Notes: generated from the letters alone by a model not told the origin. Positions 35,880 to 47,788 are shown, counted from the first letter of the stretch. The stretch: 64,000 nt of DNA from Hippophae tibetana (GCA_037013495.1 CM072807.1:7436001-7500000), one strand, 5' to 3'. Made by a program: numbers and translations.

Positions 35880-36846
35880 TATGGCAGATCAATACATGAT
35901 CAAAAAATGAATTATATAGAAAATATTATGTTTAAAGCCCATGAGAGAGAGTACAACTCTCATTCTTGTGGAAAAAGGTTATTCCAACGAATTATGAGGC
36001 AAAGTTACTACTGGCCCACTATGCTAGCAGATTGCATGAGGTATACCCAAGTGTGCGATAAATGTCAGAGGTTCACCCCATTATCACATATGCCACCAAC
36101 CATGATGTTGTGGATAGTTAGTCCATGACCATTCTACAAAATGAGGGTTGGATATAGTAAGACCCTTACCACTCACAATGATCCAAAAATGGTTCTTACT
36201 AGTCACCACAGATTATTTTGCCAAATCGATTGAGGCAAAACCTCTGGGAAGAATAAGAGAAGATGAGGTAATTCAATTTATCTAGAATTCCATAATTTTT
36301 CGCTTCAGCTTGCTTAATGAGCTCATTATCGATAATAAAAGGTAATTTATGGGCCATAACATTAAAGAGTTTGCCACCAAGTACAATATCAATATGTGCC
36401 ATTAAATGCCATATTACCCACAAGTCAACAATCGAGTAGAGTTTTCTAACAAATTGGTAATCAACCTATTAAAGAAAAAAGTTAAAGGGTACTAAAAAAA
36501 GATGGGTAAAAGAGATACTTGGAGAATTATGGGCCATCAAGACTAGTCCCAAAGGCAACACTAATGAGACACCTTTCTTGCTAGTATATAGGATTGAAGT
36601 TGTGATACAAACTAAGATCACAATTACCACTATGAGATCAAACCTAAATGAAGACCAAAACACTATAAGTATATCAATTGACCTGATCCTAGCAGAGGAA
36701 AAAAAGATGAAGCCTTGAAGAGGATGGTCAATCAGAAAAGAAACATCTCAGATTATTACAACAAAGTTGTACATTTTAAATCTTTCGTCCTAGGTAACTG
36801 GGTCCTCAAAAGGGCCTTCCCCAATAAGAAGGAATTGATGGATGGC
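35880..36846 (+). pseudogene. Outer gypsy integrase remnant
   Basis: The zinc-binding HHCC part is at 35907-36128, with RIMRQSYYWPTMLADCMRY and CDKCQRFTP. The core follows in broken frames to about 36650 (PKMVLTSHHRLFCQID-type decay). The C-terminal part near 36720-36845 reads KVVHFKSFVLGNWVLKR and then stops where the Athila-like LTR begins. Confidence 0.72.
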
Positions 36847-36850
36847 TAGT

Positions 36851-38357
36851 TCATCTCCACACATGACATGTGTGCAATGAATACACAAGTATATGTATCG
36901 CAAAAATTAATATATTGATAAAAAAATATCGTTCTCGCGAAGATTATTTTATTAGAAACTAATTTTTAAAACTAAAAATAATAAAAATTAATATTTTTTT
37001 TGGTTTTTATATTTTAAGGAAGAAAAATTAAAATAACTAAAAGTAAATATCAATTAATTAAATCAAATTTTGTGACTAAAAAGATATATGAAAAAATATC
37101 TAAAAATACTTAATCCCCCAATTTTCTAAACATACAAATCGCTAAAATCTCTTCAATATAATATCAATTAATTACATGATCAATTGAGTCTAACCTAGTA
37201 TGTATTTCTCTCTCAAGTAAACTACATATCATATAGTAATTAGTTTAATCATACTCTCATGCCAATTAAATTGTATATTATTCATTAAGTTCATCAATTA
37301 TGAATCACATATATAAGAATCATACATCTCTGCCTAGAAACTATGCATGTTATTTAATAAAGACAAACAATTAAATAATTCTCTCAAATCTATTTTAATT
37401 GTCTCTATAGATAAATTGTTGGCCAAACAATTAATAGCATAAAAATCAGATTAAATAATATAATTAAATCAAAATTATAATTGGGGTAAATTTTTAGATC
37501 ATCACATGGTGAAAATTGGGTTCATAAAATCCCTAGATTAATAAATTAATTACACATAATTGTAATTATAAAGCTCATATTTTTCAGAAAAAAAAAGACA
37601 TAAAAATTGATAAAGAAAAGAGTAGAAGAAGAAATACAAGCAATTTCTTAAATTGTAGAATTAATCTTCTCTTGAATCTCCACCAAAATTGTGTCGTCTC
37701 TTGAATTTTTCTCTCTTTTTAGCTCCAAGAATTGACAAAAAATATGCTAATGGAGGCTACTTAGGGTTTATGGAGTGATTATGAGCTTAAATAAAGCTCA
37801 TGTATGATCTGGATTGTCAGATCAGCTTCAGATCAAAGGCTAGGATCAAAACAAGCAAAATCGACAATTTTAGCCAATCACAACGTGACACATGATAGAG
37901 GAAATTCACTAGACAAATTAGGGAGCGACGCATGGTAGGGGAGACCAGTCAAAGTCAACGCTTGCTGAGTCAACGACACATGATACAACGTGATTTGCGG
38001 AAACTAATGGCGCGGTGTACAAGTGGAACGCGCATAGCAATGACGTGTTGACATGTGGCACATGTTTTGTCCCTTCACACGCGGCGTAATGTGATTCACT
38101 CTCCGTGCTTATATGGAATCTACATGACTTACCCAATCAGCTCCTCTGCCTATGTGGCATGCCATGTGGTAGCTCTCGATTGGTCCTGCGTTAAAAATTC
38201 ATAAAAAAAATCCTAAAAATTATATTTTCACCCCTTTTCATTAAAAAATTTATATTTTAATATTTTTGGCCATAAAAATACTATTTATTAAATAAAAAAA
38301 GTAAATATTAATTAAAAAAGTGTGCTAATGACTCTATTTTCATAGAGTCATCACACC
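36851..38357 (-). repeat. 3' LTR of the Athila-like element
   Basis: About 1.5 kb. On the minus strand it begins TGTGATGACTCTATG after the purine tract AAGTATGGGG at 38358-38367, and its end is defined by alignment with the right LTR (ACAATGAATACACAAGTATA and GAAACTAATTTTTAAAACTA blocks). A less AT-rich upstream block lies at about 37850-38190. Confidence 0.75.
37947..37973 (-). promoter_or_regulatory. Triple W-box in the Athila-like LTR
   Basis: On the minus strand, the element's sense strand, three TTGACT copies occur at 37947-37952, 37953-37958 and 37968-37973, the first two back to back. TTGAC(C/T) is the known WRKY binding core. Function is inferred. Confidence 0.5.
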
Positions 38358-39826
38358 CCATACTTAACTCTTTGCTTGCCCTCAAGTAAAGCCAAGTATA
38401 ACTAAATAAAATAAATTGGGTAGTATATTCATAAATATACTTCTATTGATACATGCATATTTCACAAAACTATCCCTTAAAAGTCGTACAATCGTATGAT
38501 AAAAAGATTCACACATTCATCAATCAACATTCTATCAATACAAGGATATGCTAGGTTTTTGACAAATTGATTCATGTGTGTGTGTGTGTGTGTGCTGCAC
38601 ATGATATCATCTAATGCACTCATGAAATCAACTTATATGAGCATGTTAATCAATTCAATCTTAGAACAAGTCTCGTAAGTCTATTGTTCACATCCCTTTC
38701 TACTAATATAAATATACACCTAACTAAATATCAATAAGGAGTTTACATGGTTGTAATATAAGGCTTAGGTGGAGGGTCGATAAATGAAGAAATTTAGGCT
38801 CTTTCCACACCTTAGCTTTTTTTTTGTTCATCATGCACTTTTTAGCTGTAATTAAACTTTTACTTGATATTTTAGTGCACCATTTTTTGTCAATTTTTTT
38901 CATATTCTTTTATTCCAAATATATTTTTTTGTAACTTTACAACACCCCCGAACTTATTTTCAATTCTATTTTCTTTTTTTAGAGGGATAATTGTGTTGTG
39001 AGTTTTGCTTCTTCTTCTTTTTATAGGGTGCATTACATTTGACCTTACACTATAGCATAACACATGATTGCATCTTTTTTTTCTTCGTTTCATACAAGCT
39101 AAAAATGCAAGGGTAAAGGTTAATAAGCATTAAATATGGCTTAAAGATACAAAAGGTTTTTTTGTTAAGCTCAAATGGGCGACTAAAGATGTTAACAATG
39201 GTTAACTTGAAAGGCCTAATCGATCCAAATAAGGCCTAAATCATTTCTCTTGTTAAATACTATTTAGGTTTTCGCCTCAAGGGATGATCAAATAGATTCT
39301 AAAACTTGGTAGATCTCATCAACTCACATGACTCACTACAAATTTTCTCTCAATAAGAACACCAAAATCAATCATGAACATATGCATAAAAAATTGAATC
39401 AATTCAATCAAAACTAGCAAGCATATCACATGATTAATGTAAATATCTTAACAAATATGTTACATTTCTTATCCTAGTTATGACAACCAATTTTTATCAT
39501 GGAGTTCATATTTTTCATAACAAGTATGCATGCATTTTGTTTCTATATATTTATCAATTTTTACCCAAATCATGATTAAAAACAACCTAAAAATTTAAAA
39601 TGCATACTAAATATTAATGTAGAGAATAAAGTTTTCTCCTCCAAACTTAAATTACACATTGTCTCCAATGTTCACATATAAATATTAAAAGAAAAGAAAA
39701 CTCCCTTATTTATGACACATCACATCTTTCGTTGAAATGCTCATTCTTGTTGCGTCATTGCTCTCCACATTTATTCACCTATAAAACAAAAACAATGGAA
39801 ATATAAGTAAAATAATGTTGAGTTGC
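38358..39826 (-). other. Athila-like 3' internal untranslated region
   Basis: Between the polypurine tract (38358-38367) and the solo LTR. It is AT-rich, with a (TG)10 microsatellite at 38575-38594 and T-rich tracts near 38817-38930. No coding sequence is recognised. An envelope-like frame, which some Athila elements carry here, is not seen. Confidence 0.6.
38575..38594. repeat. (TG)10 microsatellite
   Basis: Uninterrupted dinucleotide repeat of 20 bp inside the Athila-like 3' internal region. Confidence 0.95.
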
Positions 39827-41829
39827 TGATAACTGTATTTTATATAGTTATTTTTACCTATTTTATTAATTATAATTGCTATGTTCTTTCTATTTTTAGT
39901 TAATTTTAGTTTAATAAATTAGTATTTATTGTTTTTTATATATTTTAAGAAAATTAAATAAATTGTATCGAAAACGTACTTAATTGCAATTTTGTGTCCA
40001 AAAATATAATTTCAAGTAAATAAGTGCTTAATTACAATTTATAAAAGTTGAAAATATAATTTAAATTAAAATCGAGCTTAATTTCAATTATTAAAAGTTT
40101 AAAATTTAATTTAAATTAGAAAATGGCTTTACTGTAATTAAACAAAGTTTAAAATGAAATTTGAATTAAATTTGTGGTTCAAAATGCAATTAAGGAAATT
40201 TATATTCTATGTAGGAAAAGGAAGCCACGTGCAACATTAATTCTGGGCGACACCGACCGTTCGATGAGACAACCAACGGATACGATGAGGCGCGTGTATT
40301 GCAAGCGTGACAAAAGAGCGTAAACACGAATTTCATGGATTACACAGCTCAACGTGCCAGTGGGGCCCACCTGTCGCGCAGGCCGGCGTGTAGGGTGGGA
40401 CCCACATGTCGGTTACGCATCTGCCAAAGGTTGTATTCGCGTGCAGCTGAACCACGTGCAATCGTTCCCTCCAGCCAATTAAAGTCTTCCATGTGTCCCA
40501 CTTTCCCCTTGAACGAATCATCAGCGGACGCGTGGCACATTTCGGTGAACGCAAAAGCGTAGAATCTCGCAGGCGTTCCAGCCGTTGCCCCACGTTTCGT
40601 GCACCCCAATCACATGCGACAATTATGCGTGCACCCATTCCCTTCAACAAATGAGGTTCTGCCACGTGTCCCACTATTTGTTTCAGCGAATCAAATCTTG
40701 ACACGTGACAAAGTTTATTGAAAAGAAAAACAGAAACGGACGACTCGCCCACTCACATTAGCCGCGTTTTCGATTACATTTTCGATACATTTTTGTCCCT
40801 CACTCGTAATTTTAAATTAATTTCTCCATCATTAGTTGTCTCTCGCGTGTATAAAAAATATATTTTTAAATGTATTTTTTTAGAAATTTAATGTTATAAA
40901 TAGGAGATAAGATGATAGAGTTAGAGAGTTTTTTTTTTTAGTTTTAGTTTTCAAAAGTTTTGGAGTTTTGGGAAGTTTTGTAGTGTTTAGTTTTTGTATT
41001 GCTCGGGTTTGGACTGCAGAGCACGCAGAAGCCATTTTATGGCTTTTGTTGTGTTCTGCGTGTGCCAAATATTTCTTCTAAGTAATATTTTAATTTTCCT
41101 TCTTCTTCATATAATTTTTCTAAAACTGTTGTAATTTTTATTTTAATTTTATGAAGTAATTTAATTTTTCTAGGGTTGCATTTGATCTTAATTTATGAAG
41201 CTTTTATTTTAATTATTTTTGATAGATTTATAAGACGTTCGATTTGTTCGTTCTATTTTGTGCTTAATGCTTTTTGATTATTTACGAATCTTATCAAAAC
41301 GATCCGTGGCACATAAATAAACTTGGAAGAGGCATTTATGTGTATATTGCTCGTAAATAGAATGACATGTATGATGAATGATATGAATATACCCTAATTG
41401 TATGTGTGGCCATTTGAAAACTTAAAACGTAATGAATCTCGGTGAATTTAATTCTCATAGGAATATAGTGAATTAATTTAACGAGGTGTGTTTGTACGGA
41501 GCTTGGAAGAGATGTATGAATAAAATTAGAAGTTTTCGGTTGACAAATTGAATGTACTAAAAAAATATAAATCAAAAGAAAATAATATGATTTGAGTTGA
41601 TTAATTTAGTGAAAAATTGCAATCCTAGATTTCTTTTAATTTGTTTTAACTATTTTCTTAAATTTGTTCCAATCAATGATCGTTTTGAATAAAATCAGAG
41701 AGAGATAATTTTAGTACTCAACAAACTATAGTAACAAATTTCCATGGGAACGATAACTTACTTATCAAATTTTATTACTTGTGACCGTGTATGCTTGCAC
41801 GTTTTTATGTGTTTCAAAAACACACAACA
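39827..41829 (+). repeat. Solo LTR (gypsy type) nested in the Athila-like element
   Basis: Starts TGATAACTG, ends ACACAACA, and is flanked by a perfect 5-bp duplication GTTGC at 39822-39826 and 41830-41834. Length 2003 bp, with no internal region. A GC-rich upstream block (40200-40750), a TATA box TATAAATA at 40895-40902 and an AT-rich tail form a typical promoter-bearing LTR. It is the innermost and so youngest insertion in the nest. Confidence 0.9.
40226..40722 (+). promoter_or_regulatory. Duplicated G-box/ABRE-rich enhancer-like block in the solo LTR
   Basis: CACGTG occurs four times, at 40226-40231, 40453-40458, 40663-40668 and 40702-40707, all within about 670 bp upstream of the TATA box. 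Two blocks of about 95 bp (about 40454-40550 and 40628-40722) are diverged copies of each other, both containing GTGTCCCACTTT- or GTGTCCCACTAT-type sequence, then GCGAATCA or ACGAATCA, then GACGCGTGGCAC or GACACGTGACAA. CACGTG is the known G-box/ABRE core. Confidence 0.6.
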
Positions 41830-41951
41830 GTTGCCTCCAAACCAACATCATGTTTAACGTCCTTGACTAGATGATCATATCAAGTTCTAAGGCACATCCA
41901 CTAAGGTTATCACAAATGTTTCATTTGATAATTGATCTTCATAATAATGCT

Positions 41952-42268
41952 TCACCTTATTCCCATTAACCATAAATCGCTCTTTATCTTGTTTTCTAAT
42001 TCAATGGCTCCATGGTTGGTTACCTTAGTGATGATGAATGGACCTGACCATCTACTCCTTAATTTTTCCATAAACAATTTGAATCTTGAGTTGTACAGTA
42101 ATACTTTTTGACCCGGTTCAACAATACGGTGCACAATTTTTTTGTCATGCCATCGTTTGTCTTTTCTTTGTAAAACTTGACATTTTCATAAGCATTCCAC
42201 AGTAACTCATCCAATTTATGTATTTCTAATAGTCTTTTCACCTTTCTATTGGACTCTTTCACTTTCAT
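41952..42268 (-). pseudogene. Athila-like integrase C-terminal fragment
   Basis: Minus-strand frames read LDELLWNAYENVKFYKEKT, then GQKVLLYNSRFKLFMEKLRS and RWSGPFIITKVTNHGAIEL. These match the end of gypsy integrases (VLLYNSRLKLFPGKLRSRW-type block) that lies after the catalytic core. The core itself is missing. Confidence 0.82.
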
Positions 42269-42349
42269 ACTTGAGTGAGGATAAAAGGGTAAAAGTGTAG
42301 GGTCTAAACTTGTTGGCTCTTCAATTGATGGTTTGAGCTTAGATCCTAT

Positions 42350-43176
42350 CTACAAATTTTCCATAATCGCCTTTGATACATACATGAGAGGCGCGACCTC
42401 CAAAAAGTTCACACAATCTATAATATCAACCTTTGATGCCATACTTTCAAAGTTATAGTAGATTGAGGTTTTTTCTGGTGAGTTTATGTCCTTGTTCATA
42501 GCATCATATGTAACCATCTTAAGTGTGGGAAACTCAATAGATTCTTTTAAGCTACTTCCACAAACAGTAACATTTATCCTTAAACATTCATTAGCATTAT
42601 CAATATCAGGGGGTTCAGATTCTTTAAAAACTTTAAACATTACTTGTTCATCTTGCATTCTCATTGTAAGTTCACCTTGTTGTACATCAATGAGTGCTCT
42701 TTCGGTTGCTAAGAATGGACGACCAAGTATAATAGAAATGTCACGGTTTTCTTCCATGTTTAGTACAATAAAGTCTGCCAAAAAGACGAATTTGTCTACT
42801 TTTACTAGCAAATCTTCTACCACACCCCAAAGTCTCTTAATTGATCTATTTGCCAATTGTAATGTTACTGAAGTGGGTTTGGCTTTACCAACCCCAATCT
42901 ATTAAAGACCGATAATGGCATAAGGTTAATGCTAGAACCCAAGTCACATAATGCTTTCTCAAAATGGATGTTCCAAATTGTATAAAGAATGTCAAAACTA
43001 TCTGTATCTTTCAACTTTTGGGATAGTTTTCTAGCAAGGATGGGCCTACAACCTTCAATTAAGGTTATTATTTCATTATCTCCAAGTATCCCTTTCTTAG
43101 ACAAGTTGTCCTTTAGAAATTTGACATAGGAAGACATATGTTCAAGTGCATCTGCAACTGATATGTTTATGTGCAA
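42350..43176 (-). pseudogene. Athila-like aspartic protease region
   Basis: Two frames read FEKALCDLGSSINLMPLSVF with RLGLVKPNP (43176-42865) and then VVEDLLVKVDKFVFLADFIV with IILGRPFLATERALIDVQQG (42856-42350). The active site is DLGSS, the Athila form. A stop near 42858 splits the domain, so it is inactive. Confidence 0.85.
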
Positions 43177-43199
43177 CTTCTTAAATATTTCCAGAAATT

Positions 43200-43952
43200 T
43201 TGAAAACTATGTATTTGCCTTTTACTTTTGCAGTTTTAAGGGAATGGAATAGTGAGTTTGTAGAGGTTTCTCTTTTTTGGCTGAATTATTTCCTTTCCAT
43301 TACTCTCTTTATCTTCTAATTCCTCTTTATCCTTTTTAGTTTCTAGTTCCTCCTTATCCTCTTTAGTCTCATTGTTTTTCTTATCCTTTTGAGTCTTATC
43401 TTCCTACTTTAAAGTTTTACTACTTCTCAAGGCTAATGATTTACAATGGTCCTCACCTTCTCTTCTTGGGTTTACAATTGTGTCATTTTGAAAGTTATCT
43501 TGAGCCATTTGGCTTATAATCTAAGCAAGTTGTCCTATTTGATTCTCTAAATTTTGAATTGCAGCCTCTTGAGTTGACACTTTTGTATTAAATGATTGGA
43601 TGAAGTCTTTCATCATCCCCATTAAGGCATTTGTATTGTCCTCAGTAGGTGGCTTCTTTTATTGGGCTTGTAATTGTTGTGGTTGTTGGAAACTAGGTGG
43701 TGGAAATGATTGACGGTTGAATTGATTACCACCTTGATTGTTGTAATTCCAAGAGAATTTTGGATGTTGCCTCCATCCTAGGTTATATGTGTTTGAGTAT
43801 GAATTATTGTTTTGATTCACATTACCCATATTGAAAACTGATTCAGGATTATGTTGACAATTATTAAACAAATAGGCTTCATCACAAAACACACAAGACA
43901 CCATTGAATCTTGGACCTCATTTATACTCGCTGGTGAGTTTTGAACCATCAA
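43200..43952 (-). pseudogene. Athila-like Gag C-terminal part
   Basis: The minus-strand frame at 43952-43659 reads CVFCDEAYLFNNCQHNPESV, then YSNTYNLGWRQHPKFSWNYN and a Gln/Pro-rich tail. This is the Athila Gag end with a CxxC-containing zinc-like block. Downstream frames are Lys/Glu-rich to about 43200. The N-terminal Gag is absent. Confidence 0.8.
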
Positions 43953-44313
43953 AATATTTACCTAAGAAGACATTTGAGTTGTAAGTGTCATGATATCATT
44001 TATCTCATGCATTCTACCTATTCTTTTTGTGGCTATCATTTCATTTATTAACCATAGATAATTATTGCTAGTCATTTTCTACCCTATATTTCTAATAGCA
44101 CTACATGATATGTCTAAATTAAAATAAACAATAAATAAAAATTTAAAAAATAATCAACTAAATAAATAAATAAAAGTTAAATAAATAAATAAGTTAGTAA
44201 AAGAAAATAAGTAAATTAAAATTAAAATTAAAGTAAAGAAAAATAAATTTTAAAAAAATAACTAAAATAAATAAATAAATAAATAGAAATTATTAATTTC
44301 TAATATTTGTAAT

Positions 44314-44333
44314 CTCCGGCATTGATGCCAAAA
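44314..44333 (-). other. Primer binding site of the Athila-like element
   Basis: On the minus strand TTTTTGGCATCAATGCCGGA resembles the TTTTTGGCGCCGTTGCCGGG seen in Athila elements. It lies 3 bp inside the right LTR. Confidence 0.65.
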
Positions 44334-44336
44334 ACT

Positions 44337-44815
44337 TGATCGGCACACACGAAGTGTTTACAATGAATACACAAGTATACGTATCACAACAAGTAATATA
44401 ATGATAAGAAAAAAACGTTCTCATGAAGATTATTTTATTAGAAACTAATTTTTAAAACTAAAAATAATAAAAATTATTTTTTTGGTGTTTTTTATATTTT
44501 AAGAAAGTAAAATAAAAATAACTAAAAGTAAATAGTAATAATTAATTAAATTAGATTTTGTGACTAAAAAGATATATGAGAAAATATCTTGAAATACTTA
44601 ATCCTCAAATATAATATCAATTAATTATATGATAAATTGAATCTAACCTAGTATATATTCCTCTCTCAAGTAAACTACACATCATATAGTAATTAGTTTA
44701 ATCACATTCTCATGCTAATTAAATTGCATACTACTTATTAAGTTCATTAATTATGGATCACATACATAAGAATCATGCATCTTTACCTAGAAACTATGCA
44801 TGTTATTTAATAAAG
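44337..44815 (-). repeat. 5' LTR of the Athila-like element (truncated)
   Basis: Starts TGATCGGCACAC on the plus strand and aligns with 36851-37370. Beyond 44815 the similarity ends, so roughly 1 kb of LTR is missing relative to the left copy. Confidence 0.78.
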
Positions 44816-45154
44816 AAGAGTGAATTCAGAGACTGGCCTAAAAAGAAATAAAAAAATTATAAGACTCAAGAAGTGATCCCTAAAAGCTTGAGCAAAAGTA
44901 AATACGTGCTGACCTATTTTTCCTACTATCCGAGTAGAGAAATTATATGACACTATTGAAAAGACAGAGCGTTTTTATTTTAATTTATGTTTGATATCCT
45001 AGAAATGATGAAATGAATAACACCTTAGCTCCTCCTTATATAAAGGTGCAAATCTTCTCCTTCAGTTAACTAACAAATATTTATTAGAGCGAGTCGAAAG
45101 TTTCAAATTTGTTGTATGATTGTTACTTTTCCACTTTAGTTGAAAACATTAACT
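44816..45154 (+). other. 3' internal remnant of the outer gypsy element
   Basis: Short stretch between the truncated Athila-like LTR and the outer 3' LTR. No coding motif is readable. It is probably the outer element's 3' untranslated part. Confidence 0.45.
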
Positions 45155-45495
45155 GAAAGAGTAAAAAGACTTGATGTTTAAACATATTGATCAACACGGA
45201 GCCCAACACATTAAGAGTTCGAGCCATTAAAAAAGTTAACCTATGAAAACTTAATTTGTGCACGTGTCCGTAATGATTCTCATAGGGTACCCTTACCTAC
45301 GCATAGTAAATTTGGGTATTAGAAAGCCGACCACAAACTCAAGCCATGAAGTAGTTGACCTCAAGCTCATATTGTGTATTTACATATGTAATCTCATGAT
45401 ACACTACAACGTGTATTCCTACATAATCGACACGTGTACATATAATGTTCTATATATACATGAATCTCATAAAATATCCACACATTTTGACAAAT
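45155..45495 (+). repeat. 3' LTR of the outer gypsy element (truncated)
   Basis: Aligns with the first two thirds of 31290-31815. Similarity ends near 45495, so the last 150 bp or so of the LTR are missing. Confidence 0.7.
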
Positions 45496-45499
45496 GCTC

Positions 45500-46735
45500 G
45501 TCTACCCAATAATAAAATGTATCCAAATACTATATTATTTATTACTTTACTTTATTCTCATATTTTCTCATTTGAAACAAAATAATTGTTATTTTTTATC
45601 CTTGCATTCCCCTCTTATAATTTTACCTTCATTTTAATTATGTTATTCGAACCAAAAATAGTAATATAATTTATACTTGAATCAATGAATTTATATGACT
45701 AATTCACATTTATTTTCATTTCAGCCATTTTGCTCTCCCAAAACTTTAACAAATAAATAATAAAAAATGTATATAGAACCTGAAACTTAATTGCAATGTT
45801 TACACTGCCTTGAATGAAAAGACTACCTTGTCCCAAAAGAATATATAAGAAGTCTCCCACTAGCCAAGAAAGCACAACCATTTCTTTGCTTGCACTATAA
45901 AACTTAGGATATTGATAATTTGCGCAATGTTTACACTGCAATAGTGGAAAAAAAATATTTATTATTCTAAAAAAATATTGAAAAACAATTTAATAATTAT
46001 GATTATAATACCTTTGTTAATTTGTTACATAGTATATAGTATAACGACATATGTGACGTTAAAGCAAAAAAAAAAAAAAAACTAAAATAATAAATTTAAA
46101 TTAATATAAAGTTTAATTATATGTGATAATCCACTTAATATATGAAATTTCGTTTTTAATTTCCTTAAAAAATACATATTCATTTTTTTATAATATAAAT
46201 AAATAAATATTTTTAATATTATAAAAAAATAAATAAATATTTTTTATTAGAAGTTGAAAATAAAATCAATTTAACACTTATCATTTATGTATAGAGAGTT
46301 AATATATATATTTAGAGTAGATTTATAAAAATATAATCAAAATATTTTGTTTATTTCGTTTATATCATTGAATTATTTTTTGTCTCTTTTATACCTCTAA
46401 ATTCATAAAAAAATTAATTTTTAATTAAATGTTATTATTGTTGAATAAATATGATTTTTTTGGCGATTGAAATTTCGTACAGGGGACAATTTTTTTTTTT
46501 GCTTTGAATGCATTTTGAAGATTGTTTTTTGATAATGCATTTTAAAGAAATTTAGGCATATTAAAGTAATTACGAAAGATTCAATAGAAAAACAAAAATT
46601 TGAAAAAAAGTAAAAAGAAAAGAAACAAGTTCGATAAACTCACAAACCAAATAAAACTACGAATATGCCCCTATCCATTTACATCTTAGTCGCTGTGTTT
46701 ATGTAATATATTATATATATGCTTCTTCACCTGAA
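45500..46735. other. AT-rich spacer upstream of UBC23
   Basis: No gene is seen. An A-run lies at 46067-46081. The open frame at 45699-45941 (-) shows no motif. The last part is the UBC23 promoter. Confidence 0.5.
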
Positions 46736-47788
46736 CCACAATCGAAGAACATCATTTTAACCTGGAGAGCCCTCTTCGTTCAAAATTACGAGTTCTTTTT
46801 CTCCTTAGTGTCTGTTGTACCGAAATCTCAGATTTCAATAGGTAACTCTTTTTCTTCTCAGATTTTTTACCGAATCGTCCATTTCTGTTGCTCTTCGAGC
46901 TCGATTTCACACATTTTTATTGGAACTCTTTTCTATGTGTTACAATAATTGATTTTTCTGTTTATACCGGTAAAAACCTGTATTATTGTTCATTCATCCA
47001 AATAAAATTTATATAATGAGGTAATATTGAACGAATTGAAACAACAATTTTTCTTCTTCTTGTTTTTATTTTATTGAGCTGATTTATCGCTTCCTTTCGT
47101 TAAATTTGAGCTATCGCACGTCTGTTATATCAATCTTTGGATTTGAAATTCTAAATCTCACTTCATATTTTTTCCCTTTGTTATTAGATTTGATTGAACC
47201 TTTATTATATTGATTATATGCCATACTCTTTATAATTCGAATAATATTTGATTTTCATTTTCGGCGTGGTATCTTTGGCAAGTGTTTTGATTGCATGATC
47301 TAATTTTCATATTAACTTTGATTTACTCTGGCTTATAGTATTCGTTCATGTTTTTCTTGTTTATTGGACTTTATAGAGTATCCCGATTCCTCTTAATTTT
47401 CAGTGGGAAACGGGTTTTAGTTCAACTGAGCTTATAGCATGAAATTAGAATTATATTTTTTCGTATTACTTTTGACTCTGTAACTTGAACTGATTGATTA
47501 GAACATCCGGCTGTGTACTAGTTAAGAAACAACTGCAAGCAACTCATATATATATATGGGTTCCAAGTTAACTGCCAAGTTTAACATCAAATGGGGTGCT
47601 CTCTATCTTGGTGTTGTAGTTCTTTGATAGATTACAATTCATAAACTTAGCCAGGCTTAAAGGGGCAAAATCTTATCTTTGTTTGTTTTCTTCGTTAATT
47701 GCTGCATTTTTTTTTATAATATTAATACCCAACAAACAATAAAATAGTGAAGTTCCTAAAAGCATTTTATGCCATTTCAGATTTTGCA
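46736..47788 (+). promoter_or_regulatory. UBC23 5'UTR with a leader intron
   Basis: A TATA-like TATTATATATATG lies near 46709-46721. The untranslated exon runs from about 46740 to 46841 and ends ATAG|GTAACT. The intron 46842-47780 ends CATTTCAG, 8 bp before the start codon. No ATG occurs in the first untranslated exon. Leader introns of this kind are common in plant housekeeping genes. Confidence 0.65.

Larger units (their letters stand above)
36851..44815 (-). mobile_element. Ty3/gypsy element, Athila-like, minus strand, internally deleted
   Basis: Nested in the outer gypsy element and in opposite orientation. The right LTR starts at 44337 and the left LTR at 36851; they match over about 480 bp in direct orientation. 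A primer binding site like those of Athila elements lies at about 44314-44333 (-). Gag end, protease and integrase C-terminus can be read on the minus strand, but reverse transcriptase, RNase H and the integrase core are absent: protease ends near 42350 and the integrase tail starts near 42268. The right LTR stops at about 44815, where the left copy goes on for another kilobase, so the right end is truncated. A solo LTR (39827-41829) lies inside it. Confidence 0.83.
31290..45495 (+). mobile_element. Ty3/gypsy element, Tat-like, outer level of a nest
   Basis: LTR-like sequence at about 31290-31815 recurs at about 45155-45495 in the same orientation, with shared blocks CATAGGGTAC, GTGTATTCCTACAT and GATCGACACA or ATCGACACGTG. 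A plus-strand gag-pol remnant from about 31860 to 36840 lies between them. A minus-strand Athila-like element occupies 36850-44815, at the end of the integrase frame. The 3' LTR is shorter than the 5' LTR, so the right end is truncated. Ends are approximate and no target duplication was found. All frames carry stops. Confidence 0.8.

Noticed and set aside
38575..38594. (TG)10 as a possible Z-DNA or regulatory element
   Set aside because: Short microsatellite inside a dead retroelement. There is nothing to suggest a function.
40333..40752. Overlapping long open frames on both strands (139 and 86 codons minus, 75 codons plus)
   Set aside because: They lie in the GC-rich promoter block of the solo LTR, where stop codons are rare. 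No motif, and the block is internally duplicated enhancer-like DNA.
47747..47788. Upstream in-frame ATG for UBC23 at 47747
   Set aside because: A CATTTCAG splice acceptor lies between it and ATG 47789, and the preceding sequence is intron-like T-rich DNA. The family's N-terminus does not need the extra 14 residues.
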